DNA of 64,000 nucleotides, taken from NCBI RefSeq assembly GCF_900107145.1, contig NZ_FNOW01000001.1, positions 1 to 64,000 on the forward strand, written 5' to 3'. Below the pieces are notes generated by a model. That model saw only the letters and a program-made list of their open reading frames with translations. It was not told where the DNA came from and searched no databases. Positions 1 to 9,612 of this stretch are shown in pieces; positions within the stretch are counted from its first letter, which is position 1; each line of letters begins with the position of its first letter. The stretch is from Allochromatium warmingii. Its GTDB lineage: Bacteria > Pseudomonadota > Gammaproteobacteria > Chromatiales > Chromatiaceae. A program made the position numbers and the translations under genes.

Positions 1-144
1 TTCAAGATTTCGCGTAGATCACTTGATCTTGGGCGGCCTGTTGTATAAGGCTCGAGTTCTTCGAAGATTTTTTCGACAATCTCCCATTCTTCATCGGAGA
101 TATCGCTTGGGTATTTTGGCGAAGAGTTTTTTTCTGAAGTCATA
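1..144 (-). CDS. IS5-family transposase, N-terminal part (runs off the window)
   Basis: Encodes the same N-terminal residues as the transposase at 12766-13596 (MNMTSEKNSS..., then the DISDEEWEI segment). It begins at a GTG or at an ATG six bases inside. The catalytic DDE region is not in view, so it cannot be said whether this copy is intact. Confidence 0.85.
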
Positions 145-239
145 TTCACGATATGAGTGGGGTTAATTAACTCGCAAAATTTGCCATATTCTCGAAAAAA
201 TCTACTTCAAAATCAATAGTTTAGTTTTTAGACAGTCTC
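1..239 (-). mobile_element. IS5-family insertion sequence, terminal part only (second copy)
   Basis: This stretch is the reverse complement of the first ~239 bases of the complete element at 12676-13630. By eye it is identical except for one base in the terminal inverted repeat (GAGACTG instead of GAGGCTG). It includes the promoter-side end and the first ~45 codons of the transposase, read leftward out of the window. The flanking trinucleotide TTA (240-242) fits the TNA target of some IS5-family groups. The rest of the element lies outside the window. Confidence 0.93.
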
Positions 240-449
240 TTAATTGCGGTTGATCCACGCTATTTTCGGCCCACTGAAGTTGAAACGTTGCTCGGCGATC
301 CAACCAAAGCACGCGAACGACTTGGCTGGGTGCCGCGTATTGGTTTTCAGGAATTAGTCGCCGAGATGATGCGCGAGGATCTCAAAGACGCCGACCGCGA
401 CGCGCTCTGTGCTCACGAAGGATTTACGGTGTTACAACGGCATGAATAA
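240..449 (+). pseudogene. gmd: GDP-mannose 4,6-dehydratase, C-terminal fragment cut by IS insertion
   Basis: Translating from 240 gives about 69 residues ending at TAA 447-449: [20 protein letters not shown], then a LGWVP segment and a short tail. This is the highly conserved C-terminus of GDP-mannose 4,6-dehydratase, which makes GDP-4-keto-6-deoxymannose for fucose, rhamnose or perosamine in surface polysaccharide. The reading frame starts at the edge of the IS end, so the IS sits inside the gene. The N-terminal part, if still present, is to the left of the window. The fragment has no start or ribosome-binding site of its own and is presumably inactive. Confidence 0.88.
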
Positions 450-564
450 AACCTATCAGCGCACTATATGAACACAGTCAAAACTAGTCCTATTCCTCGC
501 CGCGCTGTACCATCATGGCTTGCATCCAATCCATTTGAATCCATCTAAATAAATAGGGCCGACT

Positions 565-1998
565 ATGCAATGGGAAACCGTCATTGGTCTCGAGATTCAC
601 ACCCAGCTCGCGACTCAGTCCAAAATTTTTTCCGCTGCGCCGACCGCATTTGGCGCTGAACCTAATACGCAAGCCTGCGCAATCGACCTCGGATTGCCGG
701 GTGTACTGCCGATGCTTAATGCTGAGGCGGTGCGGCTTGCGGTGCGCTTTGGTCAAGCGATTAATGCAGATATTGCGCCGCGTTCGGTATTTGCACGTAA
801 AAATTATTTTTACCCGGATTTACCGAAGGGCTATCAAATCAGCCAATACGAATTACCCATCGTGGGAACAGGGCGGGTTGAAATTGTGCTTGATGATGGC
901 ACAATTAAAACCATCGGCGTAACCCGTGCGCACTTGGAAGAAGACGCAGGTAAATCGCTGCATGAAGATTTTCACGGTTTTACTGGCATTGATTTAAATC
1001 GTGCTGGTACACCACTGCTGGAAATTGTTTCGGAACCGGATTTACGTTCACCGGCTGAGGCGGTGGCTTACGCAAAAAAAATTCATCAGATTGTGCGTTA
1101 CATTGGCATCAGCGATGGCAATATGCAAGAAGGCTCATTCCGCATGGATGCGAATGTGTCAGTGCGTCCAGTTGGTCAAAAAACATTTGGCACTCGCGCT
1201 GAAATCAAGAATGTCAATTCATTCCGCTTTTTAGAAAAAGCGATTGCTTTTGAAGTCGAACGCCAAATCGAACTGATTGAAAGCGGTGGCACAGTTATTC
1301 AGGAAACACGATTGTATGATGCCGTGAAAGACGAAACGCGCTCTATGCGCACTAAAGAAGAGGCCAACGATTATCGCTATTTCCCTGATCCAGATTTGCT
1401 GCCGCTGGAAATTGATGATGCGTTTTTGAGTGCGGCAACCGCTGATTTACCTGAGCTACCCGATGCGAAACGCACTCGCTTTCAGTCTGAATATGGTTTA
1501 TCCGAATACGATGCAAATTTGCTTACTGCCAGTCGTGAATTAGCTGATTATTATGAAGCTGTAGCACGCGCTTGCAATGAACCCAAGCTGGCAGCGAATT
1601 GGGTCAGCGGTGAACTTATGGCGGCATTAAATAAAAGCGAAGGCGAAATCAGCGCAAGTCCGGTCTCCGCTCATGCGCTGGCTGGTTTAATTGCACGCAT
1701 TCAAGATGGTACCGTGTCGGGTAAATTAGCCAAGCAGGTATTTGAGGGTATGTGGAGCAGTGGTGATACAGCCGATGCGGTGATTGAAGCGCAGGGACTT
1801 AAACAAATCACCGATAGCAGCGCAATTGAGGCGATGATTGATGCCATTATTGCGGCGAATCCAGCGCAGGTTGAGCAATATCGCGCCGGCAAAGATAAGG
1901 TATTTGGCTTTTTCGTCGGTCAGGTGATGAAGCAGAGCGGCAGTAAAGCAAATCCAGCACAGGTGAATGAATTGCTTCAGCGCAAGTTGAGCGCCTAA
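565..1998 (+). CDS. gatB: Aspartyl/glutamyl-tRNA(Asn/Gln) amidotransferase subunit B
   Basis: GatB is the tRNA-binding kinase subunit of the GatCAB complex. That complex converts misacylated Glu-tRNA(Gln) or Asp-tRNA(Asn) to the correct amide form in the cytoplasm. The 477-residue product has the usual family length. It starts with the conserved [13 protein letters not shown] segment and contains the [20 protein letters not shown] block and the [12 protein letters not shown] segment, followed by a C-terminal YqeY-like domain (about residues 330-477). The gene stands alone here: gatC and gatA, often upstream, are absent and the IS-broken gmd takes that place. Codon use is AT-richer than the genes at 2118-9588. 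Confidence 0.97.
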   Translation: MQWETVIGLEIHTQLATQSKIFSAAPTAFGAEPNTQACAIDLGLPGVLPMLNAEAVRLAVRFGQAINADIAPRSVFARKNYFYPDLPKGYQISQYELPIVGTGRVEIVLDDGTIKTIGVTRAHLEEDAGKSLHEDFHGFTGIDLNRAGTPLLEIVSEPDLRSPAEAVAYAKKIHQIVRYIGISDGNMQEGSFRMDANVSVRPVGQKTFGTRAEIKNVNSFRFLEKAIAFEVERQIELIESGGTVIQETRLYDAVKDETRSMRTKEEANDYRYFPDPDLLPLEIDDAFLSAATADLPELPDAKRTRFQSEYGLSEYDANLLTASRELADYYEAVARACNEPKLAANWVSGELMAALNKSEGEISASPVSAHALAGLIARIQDGTVSGKLAKQVFEGMWSSGDTADAVIEAQGLKQITDSSAIEAMIDAIIAANPAQVEQYRAGKDKVFGFFVGQVMKQSGSKANPAQVNELLQRKLSA

Positions 1999-2014
1999 TA
2001 GTAACCGTGCATAT

Positions 2015-2040
2015 GGTCACGAAGCTAAAACTTCGTGACC
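2015..2040. repeat. Palindromic intergenic repeat, copy 1
   Basis: GGTCACGAAG (2015-2024), a 6-base loop, then CTTCGTGACC (2031-2040) form a perfect 10-bp stem just after gatB, followed by AGAAAA. A second copy in opposite orientation lies at 45141-45166. There is no T-run after the stem, so it is not a standard intrinsic terminator, although it may still act at the gatB mRNA end. Confidence 0.75.
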
Positions 2041-2074
2041 AGAAAATTATCTCCGCAGGTTGGATCTGGCTTTA

Positions 2075-2103
2075 AGCTGGAAACTGGCGGCTGATCGCTG
2101 GCC
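2075..2103. repeat. Short dispersed GCTGGC-type intergenic repeat
   Basis: The stretch contains AGCTGG, ACTGGCGGCTGAT and CGCTGGCC in a row. The same words in similar order recur between genes at about 18128, 23050, 27017, 41536 and 53806. It lies between the end of gatB and the convergent gene at 2118. Confidence 0.5.
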
Positions 2104-2117
2104 ACTCAAAACCCCAA

Positions 2118-2660
2118 TCAATCATCTTCAACATAATAAATCCAGGCATCCTGATCGACCTGTAAATCAATCAGGCTGCCATTGCGGACATCGAGATGAA
2201 TATAAATCGGCTCACCTGCTGGCACCATTAGCCCATAACCGGACGGAAAGGTAATGGTCGTGTTGGTGATATTCGAGCCAACATAGGTGCTGCCTGAATT
2301 AGCGGCATAATCAAATAAGCCTGGGCCAGCGTATTTCGCCCGAAAAATACAGCCGCGTGAATCATCACCGGCGCATTGATACATTTCGGGGCGGGTGCTG
2401 ACTTCAATGTCCGTGTATAGGTCAATATCGGCTTGTTCGGCGACCGAAACGCCGAGAATGGCAATCGCTTTTTTCGGCGTCCAAGAGCCAGCGCGGTCGC
2501 GGTGGCAGGTCTGGCCGCGCTGACAGAGGCCGGTTGTGGCCTTGATGACGGCGACCTTGAGCGGCTCGATGTCATCGGCGCGTGATGCAGTGGCCGGAAG
2601 CAGGGTGCTCAGAAGCAGCGCGGCCAGCAGCGGACGCGCACGAACGGGATTCAGTGACAT
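2118..2660 (-). CDS. Secreted protein of unknown function (180 aa)
   Basis: The product is not recognised. The start at 2658-2660 gives a clear signal peptide: MSLNPVRAR, a hydrophobic run LLAALLLSTLLPATA, and a likely cleavage near SRA-DD. AAGGA lies a few bases upstream of this ATG. The mature part (about 150 residues) has four cysteines in two pairs (GLCQRGQTC and YQCAGDDSRGC), suggesting disulfides in the periplasm or outside the cell, and many beta-type segments. It overlaps the 3' end of the GH94 gene by 10 bases and is therefore probably the last gene of the reverse-strand run beginning near 10041. A longer upstream reading in this frame overlaps GH94 coding sequence and is not credible. 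Confidence 0.75.
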   Translation of the reverse strand: MSLNPVRARPLLAALLLSTLLPATASRADDIEPLKVAVIKATTGLCQRGQTCHRDRAGSWTPKKAIAILGVSVAEQADIDLYTDIEVSTRPEMYQCAGDDSRGCIFRAKYAGPGLFDYAANSGSTYVGSNITNTTITFPSGYGLMVPAGEPIYIHLDVRNGSLIDLQVDQDAWIYYVEDD

Positions 2661-5600
2661 GATTGATCCTTGATTGATCCTGATTGCGTGGAAAGGGACG
2701 CCGCCGCCGTGCCGAGTTGTACCCAGAGTCGATGTTGGCCCGCGCCCGCTGGGAGCACGGCTCGCGCCGCGCCCTGTTCGATGGTGAGCGGTTCGGCGTT
2801 GAGCGTCGCGGCGCTGACCGGCCCGCCGCCGTCGCCATTCTCGACGGTGATCGCGCAGTCGGTCACGCCGTCGGGTAGTCGATACTGTAGCCGAAAGCCG
2901 CGCCAGCTTGCCGGAATGCACGGACGGATGACGAGTTCGCGCCCGTTTTCGACGCGCAGACCGAGCACGGATTCGAGCGCAACGCGATACCACCAACCCG
3001 CCGATCCGGTGTACCAGCTCCAGCCGCCGCGCCCGTTGTGCGGCGGTGCGCCGTAAATATCTGCCGCGACGACGTAAGGTTCGAGCTGATAGCGTTGCAC
3101 TGCGGCGGGCGTGCGGCTGTGGCTGACTGGACTGAGCCGCGCCAGCCAGAGGGCGGCCTGTTCGCGGCGTTCCAGTTCAGCCAGCGCCGCCACTGCCCAG
3201 CACGCGGCGTGCGTGTATTGGCCGCCATTCTCGCGCACGCCAGCGACATAGCCTTTGATATAGCCCGGATCGTGTTCAGTGGCAACAAAGGGCGGCGTCA
3301 GCAAGCGAATCAGTTGTTCGTGTTCGCTGGCTAGATGCTGTTGCAGCGCATCCAGCGCCTGTTCCGCACGCGCTCGCGGCACCGCGCCTGAGAGCGCCGC
3401 CCACGCTTGCGCCAGCGCGTCGATGCGGCATTCGCTGTCGGTCGCGGTGCCCAGCGGTGTGCCGTCGTCATAATAGGCGCGGCGGTACCAGTCGCCATCC
3501 CAGCCGCTCGTCTCCAGCGCCTGTTGCAGGGCGATTTGATAGGTGCGATAGCGGTCGATTCGCGTCTGATCGCCGCGTTGTTCGCACAGCGGCAGAAAAT
3601 CATCGAGCACGCGATAGAGAAAGAAGCCCATCCACACGCTTTCGCCGCGCCCCTCGCGCCCGACGCGATTCATGCCGTCGTTCCAATCGCCGGTTCCCAT
3701 CAAGGGCAAACCGTGTGCGCCGCTGGTCAGCGAGCGGTCGAGGGCGCGACAGGCGTGATCGTAGAGATCGCCGGATTCATCGCTGACCAATGGGGCCAGA
3801 TAAGCTTCATCCTGTCCCGAGGCGAGTTGCGGCGCGGTGAGATACGGCAGGCGCTCATCGAGCACACTGACATCGCCGGTGACGCGGAGATAGTGCGCGA
3901 GCACAGACGGCAACCACAGTAGATCGTCGGCAAAGCGGGTGCGCAGTCCGCGCCCGAGCGGAGCCGGATGCCACCAATGCAGCACATCACCTTCAACGAA
4001 TTGATGCGCGGCATGGAGCAGAAGTTGCGCCCGCGTCAGATCGGGACGAATCGTGACCAGCGCGGCGGCATCTTGCAGTTGATCGCGGTAGCCATAGGCA
4101 CCGCCGGATTGATAAAACGCCGACCGCGCCCAGATGCGGCAGCCGAGATTTTGATACAGCAGCCAGCCGTTGAGCATCAGATCAATCGCCGGTTCGGGCG
4201 TTGTGACCTGCAAGCGCGAGGTGAGATCGTCCCAGAAAGCGACAGCTTCTGTGTATGCGGTGTCAATCGCGGTGGCATCCGCGTAACGCTGGAGCACATC
4301 TGATAACTGCGCTTCGCTCAACGCTTCGCCAAACAGCCAATCACAGCTCAGGGTGTCGCCGGGCGCGAGGCTCACCACCAGCCGTTGTGTAAAGCAGGGA
4401 TCACCGACTGTCCCATCACGACCGTCAAGCGGTTGGTCGGTGGTCATGGCAATCGGGTCAGAGAGATCGCGGTTGCGTCCGATGACGGCGCGGCGGTCGG
4501 TAGTGTAATCGCGGGCGATCACGGTCGCACCAGTGACATGCGCGGTACTGAACACGCTGCCGCCCGCGAAGTCACCCGCGTTGGGATTGCTCGCCCGCAA
4601 CAGCGCGGCATCGGCGTCAATGCGGGTGATGATGGCGCTGCTGGCTGAGGGTTGCTGACCGAGCACCAGCCGTTGATAGCCGAATAGCGCCAAGCGGCGC
4701 GTGGCCGTGCTGTGATTGGTCAGACGCAGGCGCAGAATCCGCAGCGGATCGTGACGCGGTACAAACACCGTCGTGTCGTGCGCGAGATCGGCATAGTTGA
4801 GCAGACAGCGACTGAAACCGAAGCCGTGTGTCATCTGATAATCCGCTGGCGCTGGACGTGGCCCGGGCAGCGGCGACCAGCACGCGCCGCTGTGTGCATC
4901 GCGGATATAAAAAGCTTCGCCGTGTGGATCACTGACCGGATCGTTTGACCAGGGCGTTAGGCGATTAGCTTGACTATTGCGCGACCAGATATAACCCGCG
5001 CCCGATTCGCTCACCAGACAGCCAAACGTCGGATTGGCGATGACGTTGATCCAGGGGCGCGGCGGGCGGCGATGGCGGCCATCGGGTTGATAAGGCAGAT
5101 GGATGACATAGCCGCGCCCGTCGGCAGTAAACCCGCCGTAGCCGTTAAAGTGCTGAAGTGCGGTGTCAGGTGGCGGCGCATGGTCGCCGAGAACCGGCGG
5201 CGGTGCCGATTCGGCGACAGCGAGCGGTGCCGGTGATAGTGGCGCAGCGGCTAACAGATCGAGCGCCGCTTGACGCTCGGCCGCCGCGCCAGTGAGCCAG
5301 GTTAATTCAGTGCTCGCGCCCGGAGCGAGTTCGATGATCGTGCGCAGGGCGAGTATCGGATCGAGAACATTGCCGAGTGTGCCCGACAACGGCACGTCCA
5401 GTGCCGCCGGATGCGCCCGCGTGCGCCCGCGACCGATGAAGCGGGCGCGGTCGGTTTCCCAACTCACCGCCGTCGCGCCCAGCAGCGCATGAATCAGCCA
5501 CGGCCAAGATTCACCCTGAGCGCGTGGCCGTCGATGTGCGAGCAGAGCGCCGGTGGCCGGATCGCGTTCGGTTTGCACGAAGAGCTTGGCAAATGCCGGA

Positions 5601-6055
5601 TGTGCCGCGTCCGCGTCAGCCGGAAATAGCACCACTTCCAGATAACTGGTCAGTTCGAGGCGGCGCGGGTGCGCGGCATGATTGGTGAGCTGCACGCGGC
5701 GGCGTTCGAGGTCGCCGGTCGGATCAAGGCTCAAATCGAGCCGCAGAGCGAGGTCGTGATCCTCACGTTCGAGCCAGAATTGCCCGTTCTGTGTTCCAGT
5801 GCGATAGACACGCGGCGCGGTGCGCGTGGGTTGATAGCCAAGCGACCAGATCGCGCCCGTATCCAGATCGCGTACATACAGCAGGCTCCCCAGATCGTCA
5901 CTGACCGGATCGGCGTGCCAGCGGGTGAGCGCCACGCCGTTCCAGTGCAGTTGGCCGGTGCCAAGCTCGGTGATGCGCACATCGAGCCGATCCGTGCGCA
6001 GATGCTGACAGATCGGCGCGGGGCCGTGCGGGTCGAACAGCGGGGATGCGTTCAT
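2651..6055 (-). CDS. GH94-family glycoside phosphorylase-like protein (NdvB C-terminal type)
   Basis: The 1134-residue protein resembles the GH94 part of cyclic beta-1,2-glucan synthases and stand-alone 1,2-beta-oligoglucan phosphorylases, which cleave beta-glucosidic bonds with phosphate. Two similar N-terminal beta-sandwich modules are visible, each with an NDPVSD or ADPVSDD segment followed by RDxxxGxxWS (near residues 45-75 and 365-400). The (alpha/alpha)6 catalytic part carries GTGDWNDGMNRVG near residue 790, where the Asp in WND is the general acid of the family. The C-terminal part has the YEPYVVAADIYG and GRGGWSWYTGSAGW segments. No signal peptide and no glycosyltransferase or membrane domain are seen, so it is not a full NdvB. 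The exact substrate is inferred from length and architecture only. Confidence 0.87.
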   Translation of the reverse strand: MNASPLFDPHGPAPICQHLRTDRLDVRITELGTGQLHWNGVALTRWHADPVSDDLGSLLYVRDLDTGAIWSLGYQPTRTAPRVYRTGTQNGQFWLEREDHDLALRLDLSLDPTGDLERRRVQLTNHAAHPRRLELTSYLEVVLFPADADAAHPAFAKLFVQTERDPATGALLAHRRPRAQGESWPWLIHALLGATAVSWETDRARFIGRGRTRAHPAALDVPLSGTLGNVLDPILALRTIIELAPGASTELTWLTGAAAERQAALDLLAAAPLSPAPLAVAESAPPPVLGDHAPPPDTALQHFNGYGGFTADGRGYVIHLPYQPDGRHRRPPRPWINVIANPTFGCLVSESGAGYIWSRNSQANRLTPWSNDPVSDPHGEAFYIRDAHSGACWSPLPGPRPAPADYQMTHGFGFSRCLLNYADLAHDTTVFVPRHDPLRILRLRLTNHSTATRRLALFGYQRLVLGQQPSASSAIITRIDADAALLRASNPNAGDFAGGSVFSTAHVTGATVIARDYTTDRRAVIGRNRDLSDPIAMTTDQPLDGRDGTVGDPCFTQRLVVSLAPGDTLSCDWLFGEALSEAQLSDVLQRYADATAIDTAYTEAVAFWDDLTSRLQVTTPEPAIDLMLNGWLLYQNLGCRIWARSAFYQSGGAYGYRDQLQDAAALVTIRPDLTRAQLLLHAAHQFVEGDVLHWWHPAPLGRGLRTRFADDLLWLPSVLAHYLRVTGDVSVLDERLPYLTAPQLASGQDEAYLAPLVSDESGDLYDHACRALDRSLTSGAHGLPLMGTGDWNDGMNRVGREGRGESVWMGFFLYRVLDDFLPLCEQRGDQTRIDRYRTYQIALQQALETSGWDGDWYRRAYYDDGTPLGTATDSECRIDALAQAWAALSGAVPRARAEQALDALQQHLASEHEQLIRLLTPPFVATEHDPGYIKGYVAGVRENGGQYTHAACWAVAALAELERREQAALWLARLSPVSHSRTPAAVQRYQLEPYVVAADIYGAPPHNGRGGWSWYTGSAGWWYRVALESVLGLRVENGRELVIRPCIPASWRGFRLQYRLPDGVTDCAITVENGDGGGPVSAATLNAEPLTIEQGAARAVLPAGAGQHRLWVQLGTAAASLSTQSGSIKDQSCH

Positions 6056-6088
6056 CAGTCTGGCCTTGTTGGTAGCGAGCGCGAGCAG

Positions 6089-7021
6089 TTAAGCGTGTCC
6101 GATCAATTCGTCGATATGCGTACTGATGCAGCGTCCCAGCGCCGAGAGCACATAGCCGCCTTCGAGACAGGACACGACCCGTTCTTGACTATGCCGCCGC
6201 GCTAACTGATGAATCTCGCGGGTGATCCAGCCGTAATCAGCTTCACGCAGATTGAAGTGCGCCATATCGTCCTCGATGTGGCCGTCGAATCCGGCAGAAA
6301 TCAGGATCAACTGGGGGGCAAAGTCATCTAAGCGCGGCAGCCAGGCGGTTTCAACTGCGGCTTTGTAGGCGGCCCCATCGGTCAGGCGCGGCAGTGGGAG
6401 ATTGATGATATTCGGGGCTTGGGTATCGGCACCGCTGCCGGGATAAAACGGATGCTGGAAGCTCGAACACAACAAAATACGCTCATCGCCGCTGATGATT
6501 TCTTCGGTACCGTCGCCATGATGGACATCGAAATCAATGATCGCCACCCGTTCGAGTCCGTGCGCGTCGAGGGCATGGAGTGCGCCAATCGCCACATTAT
6601 TAAAGATGCAGAAGCCGCTGCCCTTAGCGCGTCCGGCATGATGTCCGGGCGGGCGAATGGCGCAAAACGCGGCATGATGCCGCTCGCTCATCACCAGATC
6701 GACGCCCAGAATCGCGGCACCTGCGGCATGTAGCGCGGCAGCGAGTGAGTGTTTATTTAATGCTGTGTCGCCATCAATCCACGTCAGCACATCCTCAGCT
6801 TGAGGTGCGGCATCGTGGATCATCTGAATATAGGCGCGATCATGGGCACGGGCTAACTGCTCGATGCTGGCCGCTGGCGCATCATAGTGCGTCAACAGCA
6901 TTTCCAGCCCAGCGGCAATCAGCCGATCCTGAATGGCATACAGCCGTTCGGGACATTCGGGGTGATGTGCGCCCATCCGATGTTCACGACAGCTTGGGTG
7001 CGAGATGAAAGCGAGGTTCAT
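6089..7021 (-). CDS. Histone deacetylase / acetylpolyamine amidohydrolase family protein
   Basis: A zinc-dependent deacetylase of the arginase-deacetylase fold. Bacterial members remove acetyl groups from polyamines, lysines or small molecules. The 310-residue product shows RPPGHHA (the active-site histidine pair), GFCIFNN, then IDFDVHHGDGTEEI (zinc-binding Asp and His), SAGFDGH (second zinc Asp) and a late CLEGGYV motif, all in family order. The ATG at 7019-7021 (MNLAFISHP) matches the usual N-terminus; the longer in-frame reading adds only a 15-residue nonconserved tail. It lies between asnB and the GH94 gene on the same strand, 33 bases before GH94. A deacetylase beside a phosphorylase could act on acetylated sugar or amine, but that is inference. 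Confidence 0.92.
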   Translation of the reverse strand: MNLAFISHPSCREHRMGAHHPECPERLYAIQDRLIAAGLEMLLTHYDAPAASIEQLARAHDRAYIQMIHDAAPQAEDVLTWIDGDTALNKHSLAAALHAAGAAILGVDLVMSERHHAAFCAIRPPGHHAGRAKGSGFCIFNNVAIGALHALDAHGLERVAIIDFDVHHGDGTEEIISGDERILLCSSFQHPFYPGSGADTQAPNIINLPLPRLTDGAAYKAAVETAWLPRLDDFAPQLILISAGFDGHIEDDMAHFNLREADYGWITREIHQLARRHSQERVVSCLEGGYVLSALGRCISTHIDELIGHA

Positions 7022-7167
7022 AGCTAAAGGGGCTTCCGGCTTACAGCGTCCAGCGGACTTTGGCAAAGTTGCGCCGCAGCGTCAATCAAGACTGGTGTGA
7101 ACGGCGCGTCGGTGGGGGCATGGAGCTGATGCGCGGCGATGAGCGGATCTGTTTGGGATCGAAACAC

Positions 7168-8988
7168 TCACCCCAACCAATCCAACACCCGTTCATCCGG
7201 CGCGGGTTGCACGCCGAGCTGTTCGATAAACAGCCGATGCCAGATCGCAAACTGCATCAACCCAAACAGTTCGCGCACCCCGCCGCGTCCGCTCTGACAG
7301 GCCGTGACTAGCTCCGGAATCGCGGCGATCTCGAACCAGTCGCGCAGCCCCGGATGACGCAGCAATCGCTGGCCGATGTCAGCCGCCAGCGGCCCGCGCA
7401 ACCACTCGCTCACCGGCACATGAAACCCGCGTTTCGGTTGCGCCAGATGTCCGGGCGGGAGCTTCGGTTCGGCCCAGCGTCGCATCAGCCATTTCCCCTG
7501 CTGCTGGCGCACCTTGAGCGCATCCGGCAGCGCCAGCCCAAATTCAACAATCCGATGATCGAGCAAGGGCACGCGCCCTTCTAGCCCAAAACCCATCAAC
7601 AGCCGGTCGGTTTTGACCAGCAGATTATCCGGCAGCGCCGTGACGAGATCCGTGTATTGGCGGCGCTGCATCGCTGACCAGTGCGGCGGTGTCTCGCGCC
7701 AAGCGCGTTGAAATGGCGCTCGTTCGGTCGCAGCCACCGCCCGAAGCGCCGGCCCGAACAAACGTCGTGTCCAGTATCCAGACCATTGACCATGGGTGCG
7801 AAATCCACCGCTGCCCGGATGCAGCAGCGATTTCAGCAGCCGTTCGGCCAGCGGCGGACGATAGCGGCCATATCCCGCAAACACTTCGTCGCCCCCTTCG
7901 CCAGAAAAGACAACCTTTAAATCGGCGCTCGCTGTTTCCGCCAAAATCGAAGTCGGCAGACAGGCATAATCGCGCATCAGCTCATCGGCGCACCAAATTG
8001 TATGCGGCAGGCGTCCGAATACCTGAGCCCCGTCCAATTCGAGCGGTTGATGATCGAACCCAAAATGCGCCGCTACCCGCGCTGCGGCAGCTAATTCCGT
8101 CGCAAGACGGGTGCCGCGATAACCGACCGAATAGCTTTTAATCCGCCCCGCGCCCTGTTCGGCGAGCTTGGCGGCCAGCACCGCCGAATCCAGTCCACCG
8201 GAGAGAAATAGCCCAAATGGAACATCGGCACGTTGATGCTCGCGCAGTGCGTCATCGAGTCGTGCATCGAGTTCAGCAGCGGCTGCTTCAATCCCAAGCT
8301 GGCGCGGTGCGACAGCAAGCGCCGACCAGTAACGATGCGGGCGGATCTGCAACTCAGCATTGATGCGGAGCACCGTGCCCGGTGGAACACGCTGGATACC
8401 GTCGAGCACGGTGTCCTCACCGCTGGCAAATTGCTGTTGCAAAAACTGACGCACGGCGCTGGGCACAAGCTGTGGCGAGTGCGGCAAAATAGCCAGTAAC
8501 GCTTTGATTTCAGAAGCAAAGGCGATGCGATCTGCCAGCCGGATATAAAACAGCGGCTTGATGCCGAGACGGTCGCGCCCAAGCAGCAGTTCACCGCGCT
8601 GGACATCATGGAGCGCAAAGGCATACATGCCGCGTAGCTGAGGCAGCGCGGCGAGTCCGTGTGCGGCATAGGCGTTGAGAATGGTTTCGGAATCCGAGCC
8701 AGTGTGCGGCGGATAGCCGAGATCGCGTAGGGTCGCGTTCAGCTCGATATAGTTATAGACCTCGCCGTTGGCCACCAGCGCATGTTGACCATCCGGCGAC
8801 AGTAGCGGCTGATGACCACTATCGAGTCCGATAATTGACAGGCGCGTCTGCACCAAGCCGACTGGCCCGGCAATATATCGACCGCGATCATCGGGGCCGC
8901 GATGGGCGAGCCGCTCGGCAAGCCGGTCGAGTAAGTCTGGCTCCGGGCGCTGGCCGTGAGCGCAGATGAATCCAGCGATGCCACACAT
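7168..8988 (-). CDS. asnB: Asparagine synthase (glutamine-hydrolysing)
   Basis: Transfers amide nitrogen from glutamine to a beta-aspartyl-AMP intermediate, or to a carboxyl group of another molecule. MCGIAGF supplies the N-terminal cysteine nucleophile of the class II glutaminase domain, with the RLSIIGLDSGHQPL and NGEVYNY motifs following. The synthetase domain has the PP-loop SGGLDS near residue 265 and VFSGEGGDEVFAGY. At 606 residues it is in the range of the AsnB group often found in surface-polysaccharide or exosortase loci. It starts 3 bases after the stop of the DUF2726 gene, so the two are surely co-transcribed. Whether it makes free asparagine or amidates a polymer precursor cannot be told from sequence. 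Confidence 0.94.
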   Translation of the reverse strand: MCGIAGFICAHGQRPEPDLLDRLAERLAHRGPDDRGRYIAGPVGLVQTRLSIIGLDSGHQPLLSPDGQHALVANGEVYNYIELNATLRDLGYPPHTGSDSETILNAYAAHGLAALPQLRGMYAFALHDVQRGELLLGRDRLGIKPLFYIRLADRIAFASEIKALLAILPHSPQLVPSAVRQFLQQQFASGEDTVLDGIQRVPPGTVLRINAELQIRPHRYWSALAVAPRQLGIEAAAAELDARLDDALREHQRADVPFGLFLSGGLDSAVLAAKLAEQGAGRIKSYSVGYRGTRLATELAAAARVAAHFGFDHQPLELDGAQVFGRLPHTIWCADELMRDYACLPTSILAETASADLKVVFSGEGGDEVFAGYGRYRPPLAERLLKSLLHPGSGGFRTHGQWSGYWTRRLFGPALRAVAATERAPFQRAWRETPPHWSAMQRRQYTDLVTALPDNLLVKTDRLLMGFGLEGRVPLLDHRIVEFGLALPDALKVRQQQGKWLMRRWAEPKLPPGHLAQPKRGFHVPVSEWLRGPLAADIGQRLLRHPGLRDWFEIAAIPELVTACQSGRGGVRELFGLMQFAIWHRLFIEQLGVQPAPDERVLDWLG

Positions 8989-8991
8989 GTG

Positions 8992-9588
8992 TTATTCCCG
9001 CATCACCTGCACCAACTCGCGCAACGCTGCCAGTTCCTGCTCATCATCCGGCAGCGGCGGCGGCGCGAGCGCCAACAGCCCCGCCGTCGGTATTGGCTTT
9101 GGCAGCACGGCGCGGAGCCGCGCCTCGACCTCGGCAACACGATAGTGCGGCTGCTCAAACAGTCGCAGCAACGGCAAGCCCGCCACCCGACACAACCGAT
9201 CCAGTCCATCACGCGGCGGCGTTTTTGTGTGCCACCAGCCGCGCGGCGTCAGATTGATGGCACAGCACGGCCTCAGCGTCTGACGCTCGCAAATCAGCAG
9301 ATCGAAGCGATACCGCTCCAAGTGCGCAGCGGCGCGTTCCCGCTCCCGTCGCCGCAACTGGGGCGCAAGTTCCAGCACCTCCGCAACCCGCACCCGCTGC
9401 ACATAACGATAGCTGTCGCCTAAAATCGCTTCTAGCACCGTGAGCAACGCCCGCTCAGACGGATCGAGCCAGTGCGGCGGCAAGCGATACAGCGGCGGAC
9501 GCCGCCACCCGAGCGCCCGCGCCACATCGAGCACCAGTAACACCACCACCAGCGCACCGCTGCCGAGCAAAACGTGCAGATGCCACAT
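8992..9588 (-). CDS. Membrane-anchored DUF2726 protein
   Basis: The 198-residue protein starts with a hydrophobic segment (residues 5-27) likely to be a membrane anchor. It is followed by the DUF2726 pattern: PPHWLDPSERALLTVLEAIL, an RVRVAEVLELAP segment, then ERYRFDLLICERQTLRPCCAINL, which has the shape of the nuclease-like core (FDLLxC). The catalytic lysine and aspartate pattern is only partly kept, so nuclease activity is doubtful. It is 24 bases after the upstream small membrane gene and 3 bases before asnB. Confidence 0.75.
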   Translation of the reverse strand: MWHLHVLLGSGALVVVLLVLDVARALGWRRPPLYRLPPHWLDPSERALLTVLEAILGDSYRYVQRVRVAEVLELAPQLRRRERERAAAHLERYRFDLLICERQTLRPCCAINLTPRGWWHTKTPPRDGLDRLCRVAGLPLLRLFEQPHYRVAEVEARLRAVLPKPIPTAGLLALAPPPLPDDEQELAALRELVQVMRE

Positions 9589-9612
9589 CCGTCACCTCAC
9601 CGTGCCCGCGCC

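Noticed and set aside
2661-2996. Longer N-terminus for the secreted protein at 2118-2660
   Set aside because: It lies wholly within GH94 coding sequence, is Arg-rich as expected from an antisense or shifted frame, and the internal ATG has a signal peptide and ribosome-binding site.
3407-6205. Several forward-strand open frames across the GH94 gene
   Set aside because: They are antisense to a strongly supported gene in GC-rich DNA, lack motifs and are rich in Arg, Ala and Gly.
7022-7167. A small gene between asnB and the deacetylase gene
   Set aside because: One reverse frame is open for about 40 codons but has no start codon with a ribosome-binding site and no recognisable sequence.
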